Source: Noviherbaspirillum massiliense JC206 (GTDB lineage: Bacteria; Pseudomonadota; Gammaproteobacteria; Burkholderiales; Burkholderiaceae_D). From it: a DNA stretch of 64,000 nt. The translations under genes and the position numbers were made by a program. Below, piece by piece: positions 47,258 through 56,854 of this stretch. The first letter of the stretch is position 1, and each line of letters begins with the position of its first letter. The stretch covers positions 2,344,380-2,408,379 of the forward strand of contig NZ_HE978634.1 in assembly GCF_000312045.1 (NCBI RefSeq), in the 5' to 3' direction. The notes beneath the pieces were generated by a model. The model was given only the letters and a program-made list of their open reading frames with translations, was not told the DNA's origin and searched no databases.

Positions 47258-48199
47258 TCAATCCAGCTGTGCCAACGCTTTCAGATGGGCAACGACGCTT
47301 CGTCCGAGCGCCGAGAGGTTGTAGCCGCCCTCGAGGCAGCTCACGATGCGGCCCTTCGCATGCTGGCTGGCGACTTCCATGACTCTCTGCGTGATCCAGG
47401 CATAGTCCGCTTCGACCAGGCCCAGCTGGCCGAGGTCGTCTTCACGATGCGCGTCGAACCCGGCTGAAATGAAGATCATTTCCGGGCGGTGCGCATGCAG
47501 GGCGGGCAGCCACTTCTCGCTCACCAGCCGTCGAATTTCATCGCCCTTGGTATAGGCGGGCACCGGCAGGTTCACCATGTTCGGCAGATCGGTGCGCACT
47601 TCGCTGTAGGGATAGAAGGGATGCTGGAAAAAGCTGACCATCAGTACCCGATCATCACCGATGAATGCCTCTTCCGTACCATTGCCATGATGAACATCGA
47701 AGTCGACAATCGCCACGCGTTGCAATCCATGCACTTCCAGCGCATGCTTGACCGCGATCGCGATATTGCCAAACAGGCAAAATCCCATCGGCTCCGATGG
47801 CCGTGCATGGTGTCCCGGAGGACGTATTGCACAGAATGCATTGTCGATTTCGCCGGCGATCACCGCATCGGTCGCCGCGATTGCCGCGCCGGCGGCACGC
47901 AGCGCGGCCTCCCAGCTGTGGCAATTCAGCAGCGTATCGGGATCGAGGGGATAGTAGGCTGTAACGCCCTCCTGCATGAGCGGCACATTGGCGCGCACCC
48001 GCTCGATGGCGTCAAGCGTATGGACGCGCGCGATTTGCGTCACGCTGGCCTGGGGCGCTTCCCTGCGTTCGAGCAGGCCGTCGATGCGGCTTGCGATCAT
48101 CTGGTCTTCGATTGCCTGCAGACGTTCTGGGCATTCGGGATGCCATCCTCCCATTTCATGGCGCATGCAATCGGGGTGGGTGTAGATGGCAGTCGTCAT
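47258..48199 (-). CDS. Histone deacetylase family protein (acetylpolyamine/acetoin-type deacetylase)
   Basis: 313 aa. Zn-dependent arginase/deacetylase fold: HPECPERLQAI, AIRPPGHHARP (active-site His pair), VDFDVHHGNGTEE (metal-binding Asp and His), MVSFFQHPFYP, and ISAGFDAHREDDLG (second metal Asp). These enzymes remove acetyl groups from lysine or small amines; the substrate here is unknown. Single gene. Confidence 0.9.
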   Translation of the reverse strand: MTTAIYTHPDCMRHEMGGWHPECPERLQAIEDQMIASRIDGLLERREAPQASVTQIARVHTLDAIERVRANVPLMQEGVTAYYPLDPDTLLNCHSWEAALRAAGAAIAATDAVIAGEIDNAFCAIRPPGHHARPSEPMGFCLFGNIAIAVKHALEVHGLQRVAIVDFDVHHGNGTEEAFIGDDRVLMVSFFQHPFYPYSEVRTDLPNMVNLPVPAYTKGDEIRRLVSEKWLPALHAHRPEMIFISAGFDAHREDDLGQLGLVEADYAWITQRVMEVASQHAKGRIVSCLEGGYNLSALGRSVVAHLKALAQLD

Positions 48200-48480
48200 T
48201 TCTTTCCACTAAGCAGAGTAGACGGTCAAGTTCTCGAATAGAATCTCGATAGTTTAGAGCGTCTAATAAAAAGGTGCCCGCAATGCGTCTTCTTCTCCTG
48301 CCACCGGCACGGTCTGCATTGATGCCTAGCCGGCGGCCGCGACTCCGCTCATCTTGCCAGACGTTCCAGATGAAATATGCACGGTACCGTTGTCATTTTG
48401 CCGGCGCTTTCCGATAACCAGATTTGATGTTCCTCAAGCAGGAAATACCAGCAACACCCATCCTAACTCACGGAAGATCC

Positions 48481-49401
48481 ATGTTCTCGAAAGTCCATGC
48501 TGTTGCCCAACAAGTCAGCCAGATCGTCGTCGGCAAGGAACTGCAAATCCGGCAATCGCTTGCCTGCCTCTTGGCAGGCGGCCACTTGCTGATCGAGGAT
48601 GTGCCGGGCGTCGGCAAGACCACGCTGGCGCATGCGCTGGCGATCTCGCTCGGCCTGAGATTCAATCGGCTCCAGTTCACCAGCGACCTGCTGCCGGCGG
48701 ATGTGGTCGGCGTGTCGATTTTCAATCGGGAAAAGAACGGCTTCGTGTTCCATCCCGGCCCGGTGTTTACCCAGGTCCTGCTCGCGGATGAGATCAACCG
48801 CGCGACGCCGAAGACGCAATCGGCGCTGCTGGAAGCGATGGAAGAACGCCAGGTCACGGCCGATGGCATTACCCGCGAGCTGCCGCAACCGTATTTCGTC
48901 ATCGCCACGCAAAACCCGACGCACCAGATCGGCACTTTCCAGCTCCCCGAATCGCAGCTCGACCGCTTCCTGATGTGCCTGTCGCTCGGCTATCCGGATG
49001 CGCAGGCCGAACGCGCCTTGCTGATGGGCGAAGACCGCCGCACCATGCTGAAGTCACTGCCTACCGCGATGCAACCGGAAGAATTGCTGGAAGCGCAAAC
49101 AGCCCTGAAGCGGGTGCATGCCTCGCCTTCCCTGATCGATTACGTGCAGGCATTGGCGCAGGCTTCGCGCCAGAGCGGCCTGTTTGCGGAAGGTTTGAGC
49201 CCGCGCGCCACGATTGCGCTGCTGCATGCTGCGCGTGCATGGGCCGCGCTTGAAGGCCGCAATCATGTGATCCCGGAAGATGTGCAGGCGGTACTGGTGC
49301 CGGTCGCGGCGCATCGTCTGCGGCCGCTGAAGTCCACCGCTGGCTCGGCGCTGGGCAGCCGCGACCTCGTGCTGCAGCTGATGCAATCGGTGGCGGTATA
49401 G
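48481..49401 (+). CDS. MoxR family AAA+ ATPase
   Basis: 306 aa starting MFSKVHAVAQQVSQIVVGKE after CACGGAAGATCC. Walker A EDVPGVGKTTLAHALA, Walker B LLADEINRATPKTQSALLEAMEE, sensor ATQNPTHQIGTFQLPESQLDRF. MoxR ATPases act as chaperones or metal-insertase helpers for von Willebrand-type partners. First gene of the MoxR-DUF58-transglutaminase-MltB operon; the DUF58 gene starts 4 bases after its stop. Confidence 0.93.
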   Translation: MFSKVHAVAQQVSQIVVGKELQIRQSLACLLAGGHLLIEDVPGVGKTTLAHALAISLGLRFNRLQFTSDLLPADVVGVSIFNREKNGFVFHPGPVFTQVLLADEINRATPKTQSALLEAMEERQVTADGITRELPQPYFVIATQNPTHQIGTFQLPESQLDRFLMCLSLGYPDAQAERALLMGEDRRTMLKSLPTAMQPEELLEAQTALKRVHASPSLIDYVQALAQASRQSGLFAEGLSPRATIALLHAARAWAALEGRNHVIPEDVQAVLVPVAAHRLRPLKSTAGSALGSRDLVLQLMQSVAV

Positions 49402-49405
49402 AAAA

Positions 49406-50395
49406 ATGTTGAGCAGGATCGAACACGCTTTGCGCAGGAAAGCCAGCAAATGGCTGTTCCGTCTGCGCGACAGCGAGCCGGGTGAAGTGTTCCTGCACCA
49501 GCGGCGCGTGTTCATCATGCCCACCCACCCGGGCATGGGCTTTTGCGTAATGCTGCTCGCTCTGTTCATCGCTTCGGTGAACTACAACCTCAGCCTCGGT
49601 TTCGGCCTCACCTTCCTGATCGCCGCCTGCGCTCTGATCGACATGCACCTTACCTTCCGCAACTTGGCTCACCTGCATCTGGCAGCCGGCCGCTCGACGC
49701 CGGTGTTCGCCGGGGAAGAGGCACGCTTTGAACTGCACCTGATCAACCGGCGCCGCCACGACCGTTATGCGCTCTGGGTAGACTTTGTGGGTGAAGGCCT
49801 GCCCGAAGTGATCCATCACGCCGACGTGGCCGCGCAATCGACGACCACGATCACGCTGTCTGCATTGGCGCAACAACGTGGGTGGATGCCGGCACCGCGG
49901 GTACGCCTGCAAACCCGTTTTCCGCTGGGTCTGCTTCGCGCATGGAGCTACTGGCAGCCGGATGCGCGTGCCCTCGTCTACCCGCAGCCGGAACAGAATG
50001 CACCGCCGCTGCCGGTGGCGGGCATCGAAGCGAATGAAGGTGAAGGCGGCGCGGGTGAAGAAGATTTTGCCGGCATCCGTGGTTACCAGGCGGGCGATTC
50101 GCTGAAGCGCCTCGCCTGGCGCCAAATCGCCAAGGTCGACGTCGACCTTGGCGGCGCCCTCGTCACCAAGCATTTCGAAGGTGGTGCGGCGACCGAGATT
50201 GCCCTCGACTTCGCCCAGCTTCCGCGTCTGATGGATGTGGAAGCGAAACTGTCGCGGCTGACGCGCTGGGTGATCGAAGCCGAAGCACGCGGCCTGCCCT
50301 ATTCCTTCCACCTCGGCGGCACGCATCTCCCCGCGGCTCTCGGCCCGGCACACCGCGAAGCCTGCCTGCGCGCATTGGCGCTGTATCAGCCATGA
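49406..50395 (+). CDS. DUF58 domain-containing membrane protein
   Basis: 329 aa. Two helices near residues 35-75 (GMGFCVMLLALFIASVNYNL, FGLTFLIAACALIDMHL), an extracytoplasmic beta domain, and the DUF58 motif EEDFAGIRGYQAGDSLKRLAWRQ followed by a vWA-like end. It is the usual partner of MoxR ATPases. The stop overlaps the ATG of the next gene (ATGA). Confidence 0.92.
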   Translation: MLSRIEHALRRKASKWLFRLRDSEPGEVFLHQRRVFIMPTHPGMGFCVMLLALFIASVNYNLSLGFGLTFLIAACALIDMHLTFRNLAHLHLAAGRSTPVFAGEEARFELHLINRRRHDRYALWVDFVGEGLPEVIHHADVAAQSTTTITLSALAQQRGWMPAPRVRLQTRFPLGLLRAWSYWQPDARALVYPQPEQNAPPLPVAGIEANEGEGGAGEEDFAGIRGYQAGDSLKRLAWRQIAKVDVDLGGALVTKHFEGGAATEIALDFAQLPRLMDVEAKLSRLTRWVIEAEARGLPYSFHLGGTHLPAALGPAHREACLRALALYQP

Positions 50396-52434
50396 AGACG
50401 TCGCGCCTGCCCCTGCCTTCGCTCACCGGCTCCGCCCGGCGACCGATGTCGCGCGACAAGGCCGACACGCTGCTGCTGCTGGTGTCCTGCGCCATCGTGC
50501 TGGTGCCGCATGCCGGACATCTGCCCGGCTGGATCATTCCCGCCTGCATAGGCCTGCTGCTGTGGCGCGGCTGGGTCACCTTCCATGGCATGCAGATGCC
50601 GCCGCGCTGGCTGCTGCTGCCGGTAGCCGCGTTGACCATGGGCGGCGTGTACTGGACGCATCGCACTCTCTTCGGCCAGGAAGCTGGGGTGTCGATGCTG
50701 GCACTGCTGCTGACGCTCAAGCTGCTGGAAATGCATGCCAAGCGTGACCTGTTCGTGGTGCTGTTCCTCAGCTTCTTCCTGATCCTGGCCAGCTTCTTTT
50801 ATTCGCAAAGCATCGCTACCGCATGCATGACGATCGTTGCCGTCATCGCGATGCTGACCACACAGCTGTCCTTCCAGTACACCGGCGTGGTGCCACCTCT
50901 GCGAAAACGACTGCGGCTGGGCGCGATGATCCTCGGGCTGGCCGTGCCGCTGACGCTGGTGTTGTTCATGCTGTTCCCGCGCATCCAGGGCCCGCTGTGG
51001 GGTCTGCCGCAGGATACGGGCTCGGGCCGGACCGGCTTGTCCGACTCCATGTCTCCCGGGAATATCTCCAGGCTCGCGCAATCGGAAGAAATCGCATTCC
51101 GCGCAAAATTTGACGGCACGCCGCCACCGAAATCGAAGCTGTATTGGCGCGGTCCGGTACTCGGCAACTACGACGGCCGTACCTGGACCGCTCTTCAGGC
51201 GCATGCCCCGTCGCGTCAGCCGATCCGTATTCATCCGCACGGTGCCCCGGTACGCTACCAGGTGACGCTGGAGCCGCATGGACGGCGCTGGCTGTTCGCC
51301 CTCGACGTGCCCCAAACTAGGCCCGAAGTGGACAATTTCCAGGTCACCGTTTCGCCCGACCTGGAAATCCTGGCAACGCGGCCTTTGAACGAGCGGGTCC
51401 GCTACGATGCCGCGTCCTTTCTCGATTACGCCTTGCAGCCGGAAGAAAGCCGTCATGCCCTGCAAGCATGGCTGGCACTGCCGCCAGGCTTCAATCCGCG
51501 CACGCTGGAATTCGGTGCGCAACTGCGCCGGCAACATGGCAGCGACAATGCGGTGATCGATGCCGTCCTGCGCTACTTCCGCAAGGAGAATTTCCGCTAC
51601 ACGCTCGAGCCGCCCCCGCTTGGCAGGGATGTGGCGGATGAATTCCTGTTCTCGACGCGGGCCGGATTCTGCGAACACTATTCCAATGCCTTCGTGATCC
51701 TGATGCGTGCCGCCGGCATTCCGGCGCGGGTAGTGACCGGCTATCAGGGCGGGGAGGTCAACCCGGATGACGGCTTCCTGACGGTGCGCCAGTCCGATGC
51801 TCATGCCTGGGCCGAAGTATGGCTGGAACATCTTGGCTGGACCCGGGTCGATCCGACTGCGGCGGTTGCGCCCGAGCGCATCGAAACGAATCTCGGCAAC
51901 GTGCTTCCGCGCCGCGTGCTGGGTGGCCTGGTGACCTTCGATGCCGGGAAGGAATCCTGGCTAAGCAGCCTGTACCGGCTGAGATACAGCTGGGAAGCCC
52001 TGAACAATGCGTGGAATCAATGGGTCCTGAGCTACACGCCCGAGCGCCAAAGGAATTTCCTCAAGTGGCTCGGCTTCGAGGATGTCAGCTGGCGCACCCT
52101 GGCCATATTGATGACGGCCCTCGGCTGCGCCGTGCTGGCACTGACGATGCTGCCCCTGCTGTTCCAGCGACGGAAGACGGACCCGGTCGATGCCCTGTTT
52201 CAGACGCTCTGCAAAAACATGGCGCGACGAGGCATTGCCAGAGCGGTCCACGAAGGGCCGCGCGCCTATGCGGCTCGCCTGACGGCGCAGGAATCCCCCC
52301 TGCCGCCGAACCAGAAAGCCGCTGCCGCAGGCTTTCTGACGTTGTATGAACATCTGCGCTACGGTTTGCCGGACGAGAAGGCAACCGACGGCGCGCTCAC
52401 CCAACTCAAATCCTTGTTAGCGGAATGCCGATGA
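50392..52434 (+). CDS. TgpA-type transglutaminase-like membrane protein
   Basis: 680 aa. Five to six N-terminal helices (about 20-195), a DUF3488 periplasmic segment, and a transglutaminase core: RAGFCEHYSNAFVILMRAAG (Cys), SDAHAWAEVWL (His), GWTRVDPTAAV (Asp). A helix at about 560-580 and a DUF4129-like cytoplasmic end follow. In Pseudomonas the homologue TgpA is periplasmic and essential. Coupled at both ends: ATGA with DUF58 and with the transglycosylase gene. Confidence 0.92.
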   Translation: MKTSRLPLPSLTGSARRPMSRDKADTLLLLVSCAIVLVPHAGHLPGWIIPACIGLLLWRGWVTFHGMQMPPRWLLLPVAALTMGGVYWTHRTLFGQEAGVSMLALLLTLKLLEMHAKRDLFVVLFLSFFLILASFFYSQSIATACMTIVAVIAMLTTQLSFQYTGVVPPLRKRLRLGAMILGLAVPLTLVLFMLFPRIQGPLWGLPQDTGSGRTGLSDSMSPGNISRLAQSEEIAFRAKFDGTPPPKSKLYWRGPVLGNYDGRTWTALQAHAPSRQPIRIHPHGAPVRYQVTLEPHGRRWLFALDVPQTRPEVDNFQVTVSPDLEILATRPLNERVRYDAASFLDYALQPEESRHALQAWLALPPGFNPRTLEFGAQLRRQHGSDNAVIDAVLRYFRKENFRYTLEPPPLGRDVADEFLFSTRAGFCEHYSNAFVILMRAAGIPARVVTGYQGGEVNPDDGFLTVRQSDAHAWAEVWLEHLGWTRVDPTAAVAPERIETNLGNVLPRRVLGGLVTFDAGKESWLSSLYRLRYSWEALNNAWNQWVLSYTPERQRNFLKWLGFEDVSWRTLAILMTALGCAVLALTMLPLLFQRRKTDPVDALFQTLCKNMARRGIARAVHEGPRAYAARLTAQESPLPPNQKAAAAGFLTLYEHLRYGLPDEKATDGALTQLKSLLAECR

Positions 52435-53537
52435 CATTTTTCACTTTCACCAAATACTGCGCATGCCTGCCCCCGCTCCTGCTCGCATTGACAGCCTGCG
52501 TATCGGATGCCAAACAGACGAGCCATGCTCCAGCGGGAATCAAGGCGAAGAAGGCCGTCGATACGCAGGAGACGGGCGAATTCGCCAACTTCAACCAATG
52601 GAAGGATGTCTCCGATTTCATCGACGAGATGGTTGCGAAGCACGGCTTCGACCGGAGCGAACTGGAAGCGATTTTCCGACAGGCGCGCTATGTAGATACG
52701 ACGATCCAGCTGATCAAACCGGCGCCGCCCGGCAAGCCGAAGAACTGGCAAGCCTATCGCGCGCGCTTCGTCGAACCGGTGCGCATCAACGCCGGCGTCG
52801 CTTTCTGGGATAGTTATGCGGATGCACTCGCGCGGGCTGAGGCGGAATATGGCGTTCCTGCCGAAATCATCGTCGGCATTCTCGGCGTTGAAACCATTTA
52901 TGGCCGCAATACCGGCAATTTCCGCGTACTGGACGCGCTGACGACGCTCGCGTTCAGTTATCCCGACACGCCTAACCGTGCGGCACGCATGAGCTTCTTC
53001 CGTGGCGAGATAGCGAACACGCTGCTGTTTGCGCGTGATGCGAAAATCGATCCCTTCTCGCTGCTCGGGTCCTATGCAGGAGCGATCGGCTGGCCGCAGT
53101 TCATGCCGGGCAGCATACGCAGGTACGCCGTCGATTTCGACGGCGACGGCAAGGTCGACCTGCGCAATTCGCCGGTGGACGCCATTGGCAGCGTCGCCAG
53201 CTTCCTCGTGCAGCATGGCTGGAAACGCGGCGAGCCCATAGTCTTTCCCGCAAGCGTTGCGTCGGCCGGAAACACCGGCTGGGAAATGTTCATCGGCCAG
53301 GGACTGGAAGCGAAATTCAGCCTGGAAGAACTGAAAACGGCCGGCGTGACATCGAGCGCCGAACCGCCGGCGGACATGCTGTATGGCCTGGTCGACTTAC
53401 AGAATGGCACGGACCCGACGGAATACTGGCTGGGTACCGGCAATTTCTTTGCCATTACCAAATACAACCGCAGTTTCTTCTACGCGATGTCGGTCATCGA
53501 CCTTGGCCGCGCAGTACGCACTGCGCGTGGGCAGTAA
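52431..53537 (+). CDS. mltB: Lytic murein transglycosylase B (MltB family)
   Basis: 368 aa. Signal with lipobox LTAC (LLLALTACVSDAK), so a lipoprotein. SLT-like catalytic region PAEIIVGILGVETIYGRNTG (catalytic Glu in VET), SYAGAIGWPQFMPGSIRRYA, and the EF-hand-like DFDGDGKVDLRNSPVDAIGS Ca site. It cleaves the glycan strand to 1,6-anhydromuropeptides at the outer-membrane inner face. The ATG at 52431 overlaps the previous stop (ATGA); an ATG at 52425 is an alternative. Confidence 0.93.
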   Translation: MTFFTFTKYCACLPPLLLALTACVSDAKQTSHAPAGIKAKKAVDTQETGEFANFNQWKDVSDFIDEMVAKHGFDRSELEAIFRQARYVDTTIQLIKPAPPGKPKNWQAYRARFVEPVRINAGVAFWDSYADALARAEAEYGVPAEIIVGILGVETIYGRNTGNFRVLDALTTLAFSYPDTPNRAARMSFFRGEIANTLLFARDAKIDPFSLLGSYAGAIGWPQFMPGSIRRYAVDFDGDGKVDLRNSPVDAIGSVASFLVQHGWKRGEPIVFPASVASAGNTGWEMFIGQGLEAKFSLEELKTAGVTSSAEPPADMLYGLVDLQNGTDPTEYWLGTGNFFAITKYNRSFFYAMSVIDLGRAVRTARGQ

Positions 53538-53573
53538 TTCGCAAGCAAGACTTCGCCGTGTGGCCTGCTGAAG

Positions 53574-53753
53574 CTGGTGGGCTTTCTGGTACTGCTGATG
53601 GTCATCATCATTGCTTTTGCAGGCTGCATATTGGTTAAACTCGGGGACCAGCATCGGCGCAGAGAGGGAAAGACGCGTCGCGCCGGCCTGTCCCATTCGG
53701 AACTGGTACCCACTGTTCTGCTCGATTGGATGACACACCTTATTGCGGCGTGA
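53574..53753 (+). CDS. Possible small membrane protein downstream of mltB
   Basis: A 59-codon open frame from a GTG, reading GFLVLLMVIIIAFAGCILVK as one hydrophobic helix and then a basic, unstructured tail to a TGA at 53751. It is in the same frame as mltB past its stop, and no good ribosome binding site or ATG start is visible (first ATG inside the helix). It may be a real single-span protein or a decayed fragment. Confidence 0.3.
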   Translation: MVGFLVLLMVIIIAFAGCILVKLGDQHRRREGKTRRAGLSHSELVPTVLLDWMTHLIAA

Positions 53754-53771
53754 CTTCTTCCCGCAATCTGA

Positions 53772-54320
53772 TCAGACGGGATCGGCCTGCTTGAGAATTT
53801 CCGGTTCCAGTTCCACGGTCTGTTCGCCGCTGCTTATCCATACCTGGCCTTCCTGCACGGTGCATTGCAGTTGCATGCCGCGCTCGGCCAGCTTTGCCAG
53901 TGCGAGCGTGGCACTGACCGGCAGGCGAATCACGCTCACATTCCGGGCACGATCGAGCTTGTTCTTGATCTGTTCCCACCATACCGTGCTGACGCCGCCG
54001 TAGCTGTACACCAGCACCTGGCGCGCGCGGCCACAAGCCTTGAGGATGCGCTTTTCGTCGGGCTGTCCGACCTCAATCCACGACTCGATCGCGCCGGTCA
54101 GATCTCTGCGCCACAAGTCGGGCTCATCTTCCGTGCTCAAACCCTTTCCGAATGCGAGTGCCTCATCTGCATTGAGCGCAAAGGCCAGCAGCCGTACCAT
54201 CATGCGCTCATCGGTTTCGGACGGATGGCGCGCTATGGTCAGGCTGTGTTCCGCGTAGTAATGGCGATCCATGTCAGCGACATGCAAATCCGCCTTGAAA
54301 ATCGTTGCCTTGAGGGCCAT
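53772..54320 (-). CDS. yaeQ: YaeQ family protein
   Basis: 182 aa, MALKATIFKADLHVADMDRH. The family pattern HYYAEHSLTIARHPSETDERMMVRLLAFAL and DLWRRDLTGAIESWIEVGQPDEKRILKACGRA is exact. YaeQ has a PD-(D/E)XK-like fold without established nuclease activity; role unknown. Convergent with mltB. Confidence 0.92.
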   Translation of the reverse strand: MALKATIFKADLHVADMDRHYYAEHSLTIARHPSETDERMMVRLLAFALNADEALAFGKGLSTEDEPDLWRRDLTGAIESWIEVGQPDEKRILKACGRARQVLVYSYGGVSTVWWEQIKNKLDRARNVSVIRLPVSATLALAKLAERGMQLQCTVQEGQVWISSGEQTVELEPEILKQADPV

Positions 54321-54428
54321 GGCTGTCCTGCTCTTAGTTTTGCAGGTCGTGATTATAAGAGGATGAGCGCGAATGATTGCCGGCAGAAGCATGTGCTTGC
54401 AGCGCGGGCACCCTGGAACGGCGGCATA

Positions 54429-55097
54429 ATGAATACTTTGCCTCATCCTCCATTCCGCTTCATGACTCCAGCACTCCCTCCCGATGAGCCCAGCAAGGCG
54501 AACGCTCACCCGTCCCACGATCCTGATGAAGTAATTGTCACGACCAGAGCCTGGCTGGAGAAGGCCGTGATCGGCCTGAACCTGTGCCCGTTCGCAAAAG
54601 CGGTTCATGTCAAGCAACAAGTCCGCTATGTGGTCAGCAACGCCCAGACTCCCGAGGCGCTGCGAGAAGACCTGGTACGGGAACTGGAAACATTGGCGCA
54701 GGCGAATGCAAAAGACATCGACACCACCCTGCTGATTCATCCTTCCGTCCTGCTCGATTTCCTCGACTACAACGACTTCCTCGATATTGCGGATGAGACT
54801 CTCAGTGAGCTTGGACTGGAAGGCCAGTTGCAAGTCGCAAGCTTCCATCCCCGCTACCAGTTCGCAGGTACCGCACAAGATGACATTGAAAACTACACCA
54901 ACCGCTCTCCGTATCCGATCCTGCATTTATTGCGCGAAGACAGCATCGAGCGTGCGGTCGAGAGTTTTCCGGATGCCAGCGAGATTTATGAAAAGAACAT
55001 TGCCACCATGCGCCGGTTGGGACATGAAGGTTGGCGTCGCCTCAACATAAGCTCAGTAGAAACCTCTTCCGAGGAGCCGGGGATGAAAAAGAAATAA
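54429..55097 (+). CDS. DUF1415 domain-containing protein
   Basis: 222 aa. WLEKAVIGLNLCPFAKAVHV, VRYVVSNAQTPEALREDLVR, TTLLIHPSVLLDFLDYNDFL, QVASFHPRYQFAGT and NRSPYPILHLLREDSIERAV are the DUF1415 motifs. The single conserved Cys in NLCPFAK is followed by basic residues. Function unknown; found widely in Gammaproteobacteria and Betaproteobacteria. A start at MTPALPP (54462) is possible. Confidence 0.88.
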   Translation: MNTLPHPPFRFMTPALPPDEPSKANAHPSHDPDEVIVTTRAWLEKAVIGLNLCPFAKAVHVKQQVRYVVSNAQTPEALREDLVRELETLAQANAKDIDTTLLIHPSVLLDFLDYNDFLDIADETLSELGLEGQLQVASFHPRYQFAGTAQDDIENYTNRSPYPILHLLREDSIERAVESFPDASEIYEKNIATMRRLGHEGWRRLNISSVETSSEEPGMKKK

Positions 55098-55479
55098 GAA
55101 AAAAACCTGCTAAGGCAATCCTTCCATCCCCACCAAGTCCGAAAGACGTTGCCTAGCTTTTCATATGGCTTCCATCGGAAGCGTATACCGCGCGAAGATG
55201 TTGGTCATTAAAAGAATTTAGCCTGCTTTAGCTTCAGTTTTGTGGCCTTTTCTTTTTGGCCCGTATGGAAGCCGAATGTTAGTAAGCGTTCACAGAAAAA
55301 GATTGAAACAAATTTAACATTGCATTTCTGAAATTTTTTTAATATATTTCTTAAGTGCAAAAAATTGCATGTTAGTCAAATAAATTGAGTCGGCATGCAA
55401 TCTAAATAAATCGCTCCAATCACGGCCATTATTGGCATTTTCACAAGTTTCACTGCTTATTCAGCAAGGGAATCGCAAC
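55098..55479 (+). other. AT-rich intergenic region with repeated ATTGCAT half-sites
   Basis: 382 bases without a gene, markedly more AT-rich than its surroundings. It contains ATTGCAT at 55319-55325, ATTGCATG at 55364-55371 and the inverted copy CATGCAAT at 55394-55401, the last two forming a perfect 8-bp inverted repeat with a 22-base spacer. These lie 79-160 bases before the ATG of an HTH protein, a layout suited to an operator. Promoter elements cannot be fixed with confidence. Confidence 0.45.
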
Positions 55480-55824
55480 ATGGAATATCAATCAATGAAT
55501 GAGGAATCAGGTAATGCCAGCAGCAACCGTCTCGCCGATCAGGTTGCTTATGATCCCAACAATTTGCTGGATGCCTTGATTGAAAAGCTGAATCTGAAAA
55601 ATGACGCGGCGCTCTCGCGTGCGCTGGAAGTAGCGCCGCCGGTGATCAGCAAGATCCGCCACCGCAGGTTGCCGGTGGGCGCATCCCTGCTGATTCGCAT
55701 GCACGAAGTGAGCGACTTGAGCATCAAGGAACTGCGCATGCTGATGGGCGACCGGCGCGACAAATTCCGAATCAGCGACAAGCAGTTCAAACCCAAGGAC
55801 AAAGTTTCCGGCAAGGACGAATAA
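55480..55824 (+). CDS. Small HTH-domain protein, putative regulator
   Basis: 114 aa from ATG 55480 after CAAGGGAATC. The N-terminal 25 residues are polar. Residues about 30-85 look like a Cro/CI-type helix-turn-helix (NLLDALIEKLNLKNDAALSR, ALEVAPPVISKIRHRRLPVG, SLLIRMHEVSDLSIKELRML). The C-terminus is Lys/Asp-rich (DKQFKPKDKVSGKDE). No named family recognised. The half-sites upstream suggest autoregulation (inference). Convergent with cysM, whose stop lies 32 bases away. Confidence 0.7.
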   Translation: MEYQSMNEESGNASSNRLADQVAYDPNNLLDALIEKLNLKNDAALSRALEVAPPVISKIRHRRLPVGASLLIRMHEVSDLSIKELRMLMGDRRDKFRISDKQFKPKDKVSGKDE

Positions 55825-55856
55825 GTCCTCCTCCCGCCTTGCTTCCCTGTCTGAGC

Positions 55857-56759
55857 TCAGGCAGGGAAGACGCCAGTGGAGAGGTAGCGGTCGCCGCGAT
55901 CGCAGACAATAAAGACTATCGTCGCGTTTTCCACGGTTTCGGAAATGCGGAGCGCCACTTCGCATGCGCCACCGGAGGAAATGCCGCAAAAAATCCCTTC
56001 TTCCTTCGCCATGCGCCGTGCCATCTGTTCGGCAGCAGCCTGGCTTACAGGCTCGACCTGATCCACTCTGGCGCGGTCGAATATCTTCGGTAGATAAGCT
56101 TCCGGCCATTTCCGGATGCCAGGGATCTGCGATCCCTCTTCCGGCTGGGCGCCGACAATCCGGATGTTTTCATTCTGTTCCTTCAGGTACTGTGATACAC
56201 CCATGATAGTGCCGGTCGTTCCCATGGCGCTCACGAAATGTGTCACCCTGCCCTGGGTGTCGCGCCAGATTTCCGGTCCCGTTCCTTCGTAATGGGAGCG
56301 CGGGTTGTCCGGATTGGCAAACTGGTCGAGGATGGTGCCTTCCCCATTCTTTTGCATCTGCTCGGCCAGATCGCGCGCATACTCCATGCCCCCGGTTTTT
56401 GGGGTCAAAATGATCTTGGCACCATAGGCCGCCATGCTTTGCCGACGTTCCTCGCTCAGGTTTTCCGGCATCAGCAGAACCATCTTGTAACCGCGCATGG
56501 AAGCCGCCATTGCGAGAGCAATTCCGGTATTGCCGCTGGTCGCTTCGATCAAAGTATCGCCAGGCTTGATCACGCCACGCTCTTCAGCACCCTTGATCAT
56601 GGACAACGCAGGCCGGTCCTTGACCGACCCGGCAGGGTTATTCCCCTCGAGCTTGCCCAAAATAATATTATTGCGACGGCGTGCGCTTTCGCTGGGAATC
56701 CGCTTCAGCTGAACCAAAGGTGTATTGCCGACTGTGTCTTCGATAGTGAGATAAGGCAT
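55857..56759 (-). CDS. cysM: Cysteine synthase B
   Basis: 300 aa, fold-type II PLP enzyme. MPYLTIEDTVGNTPLVQLKR, the PLP lysine in GNNPAGSVKDRPA (Lys47), EATSGNTGIALAMAASMRGY, AMGTTGTIMGVSQYLKEQN and GISSGGACEVAL. CysM uses O-acetylserine with sulfide or thiosulfate. The phrase PAGSVKDR distinguishes CysM-type enzymes. An extra seven residues from 56780 are possible. Confidence 0.93.
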   Translation of the reverse strand: MPYLTIEDTVGNTPLVQLKRIPSESARRRNNIILGKLEGNNPAGSVKDRPALSMIKGAEERGVIKPGDTLIEATSGNTGIALAMAASMRGYKMVLLMPENLSEERRQSMAAYGAKIILTPKTGGMEYARDLAEQMQKNGEGTILDQFANPDNPRSHYEGTGPEIWRDTQGRVTHFVSAMGTTGTIMGVSQYLKEQNENIRIVGAQPEEGSQIPGIRKWPEAYLPKIFDRARVDQVEPVSQAAAEQMARRMAKEEGIFCGISSGGACEVALRISETVENATIVFIVCDRGDRYLSTGVFPA

Positions 56760-56854
56760 GACGTAAGTGAGGAGCTTCAATCAAAACATCATTTTAATCG
56801 GAGACGCAGTTGGGCGTACGAGCCCGTTTGATGGCAGGTAGGGCATTCTGGAAA

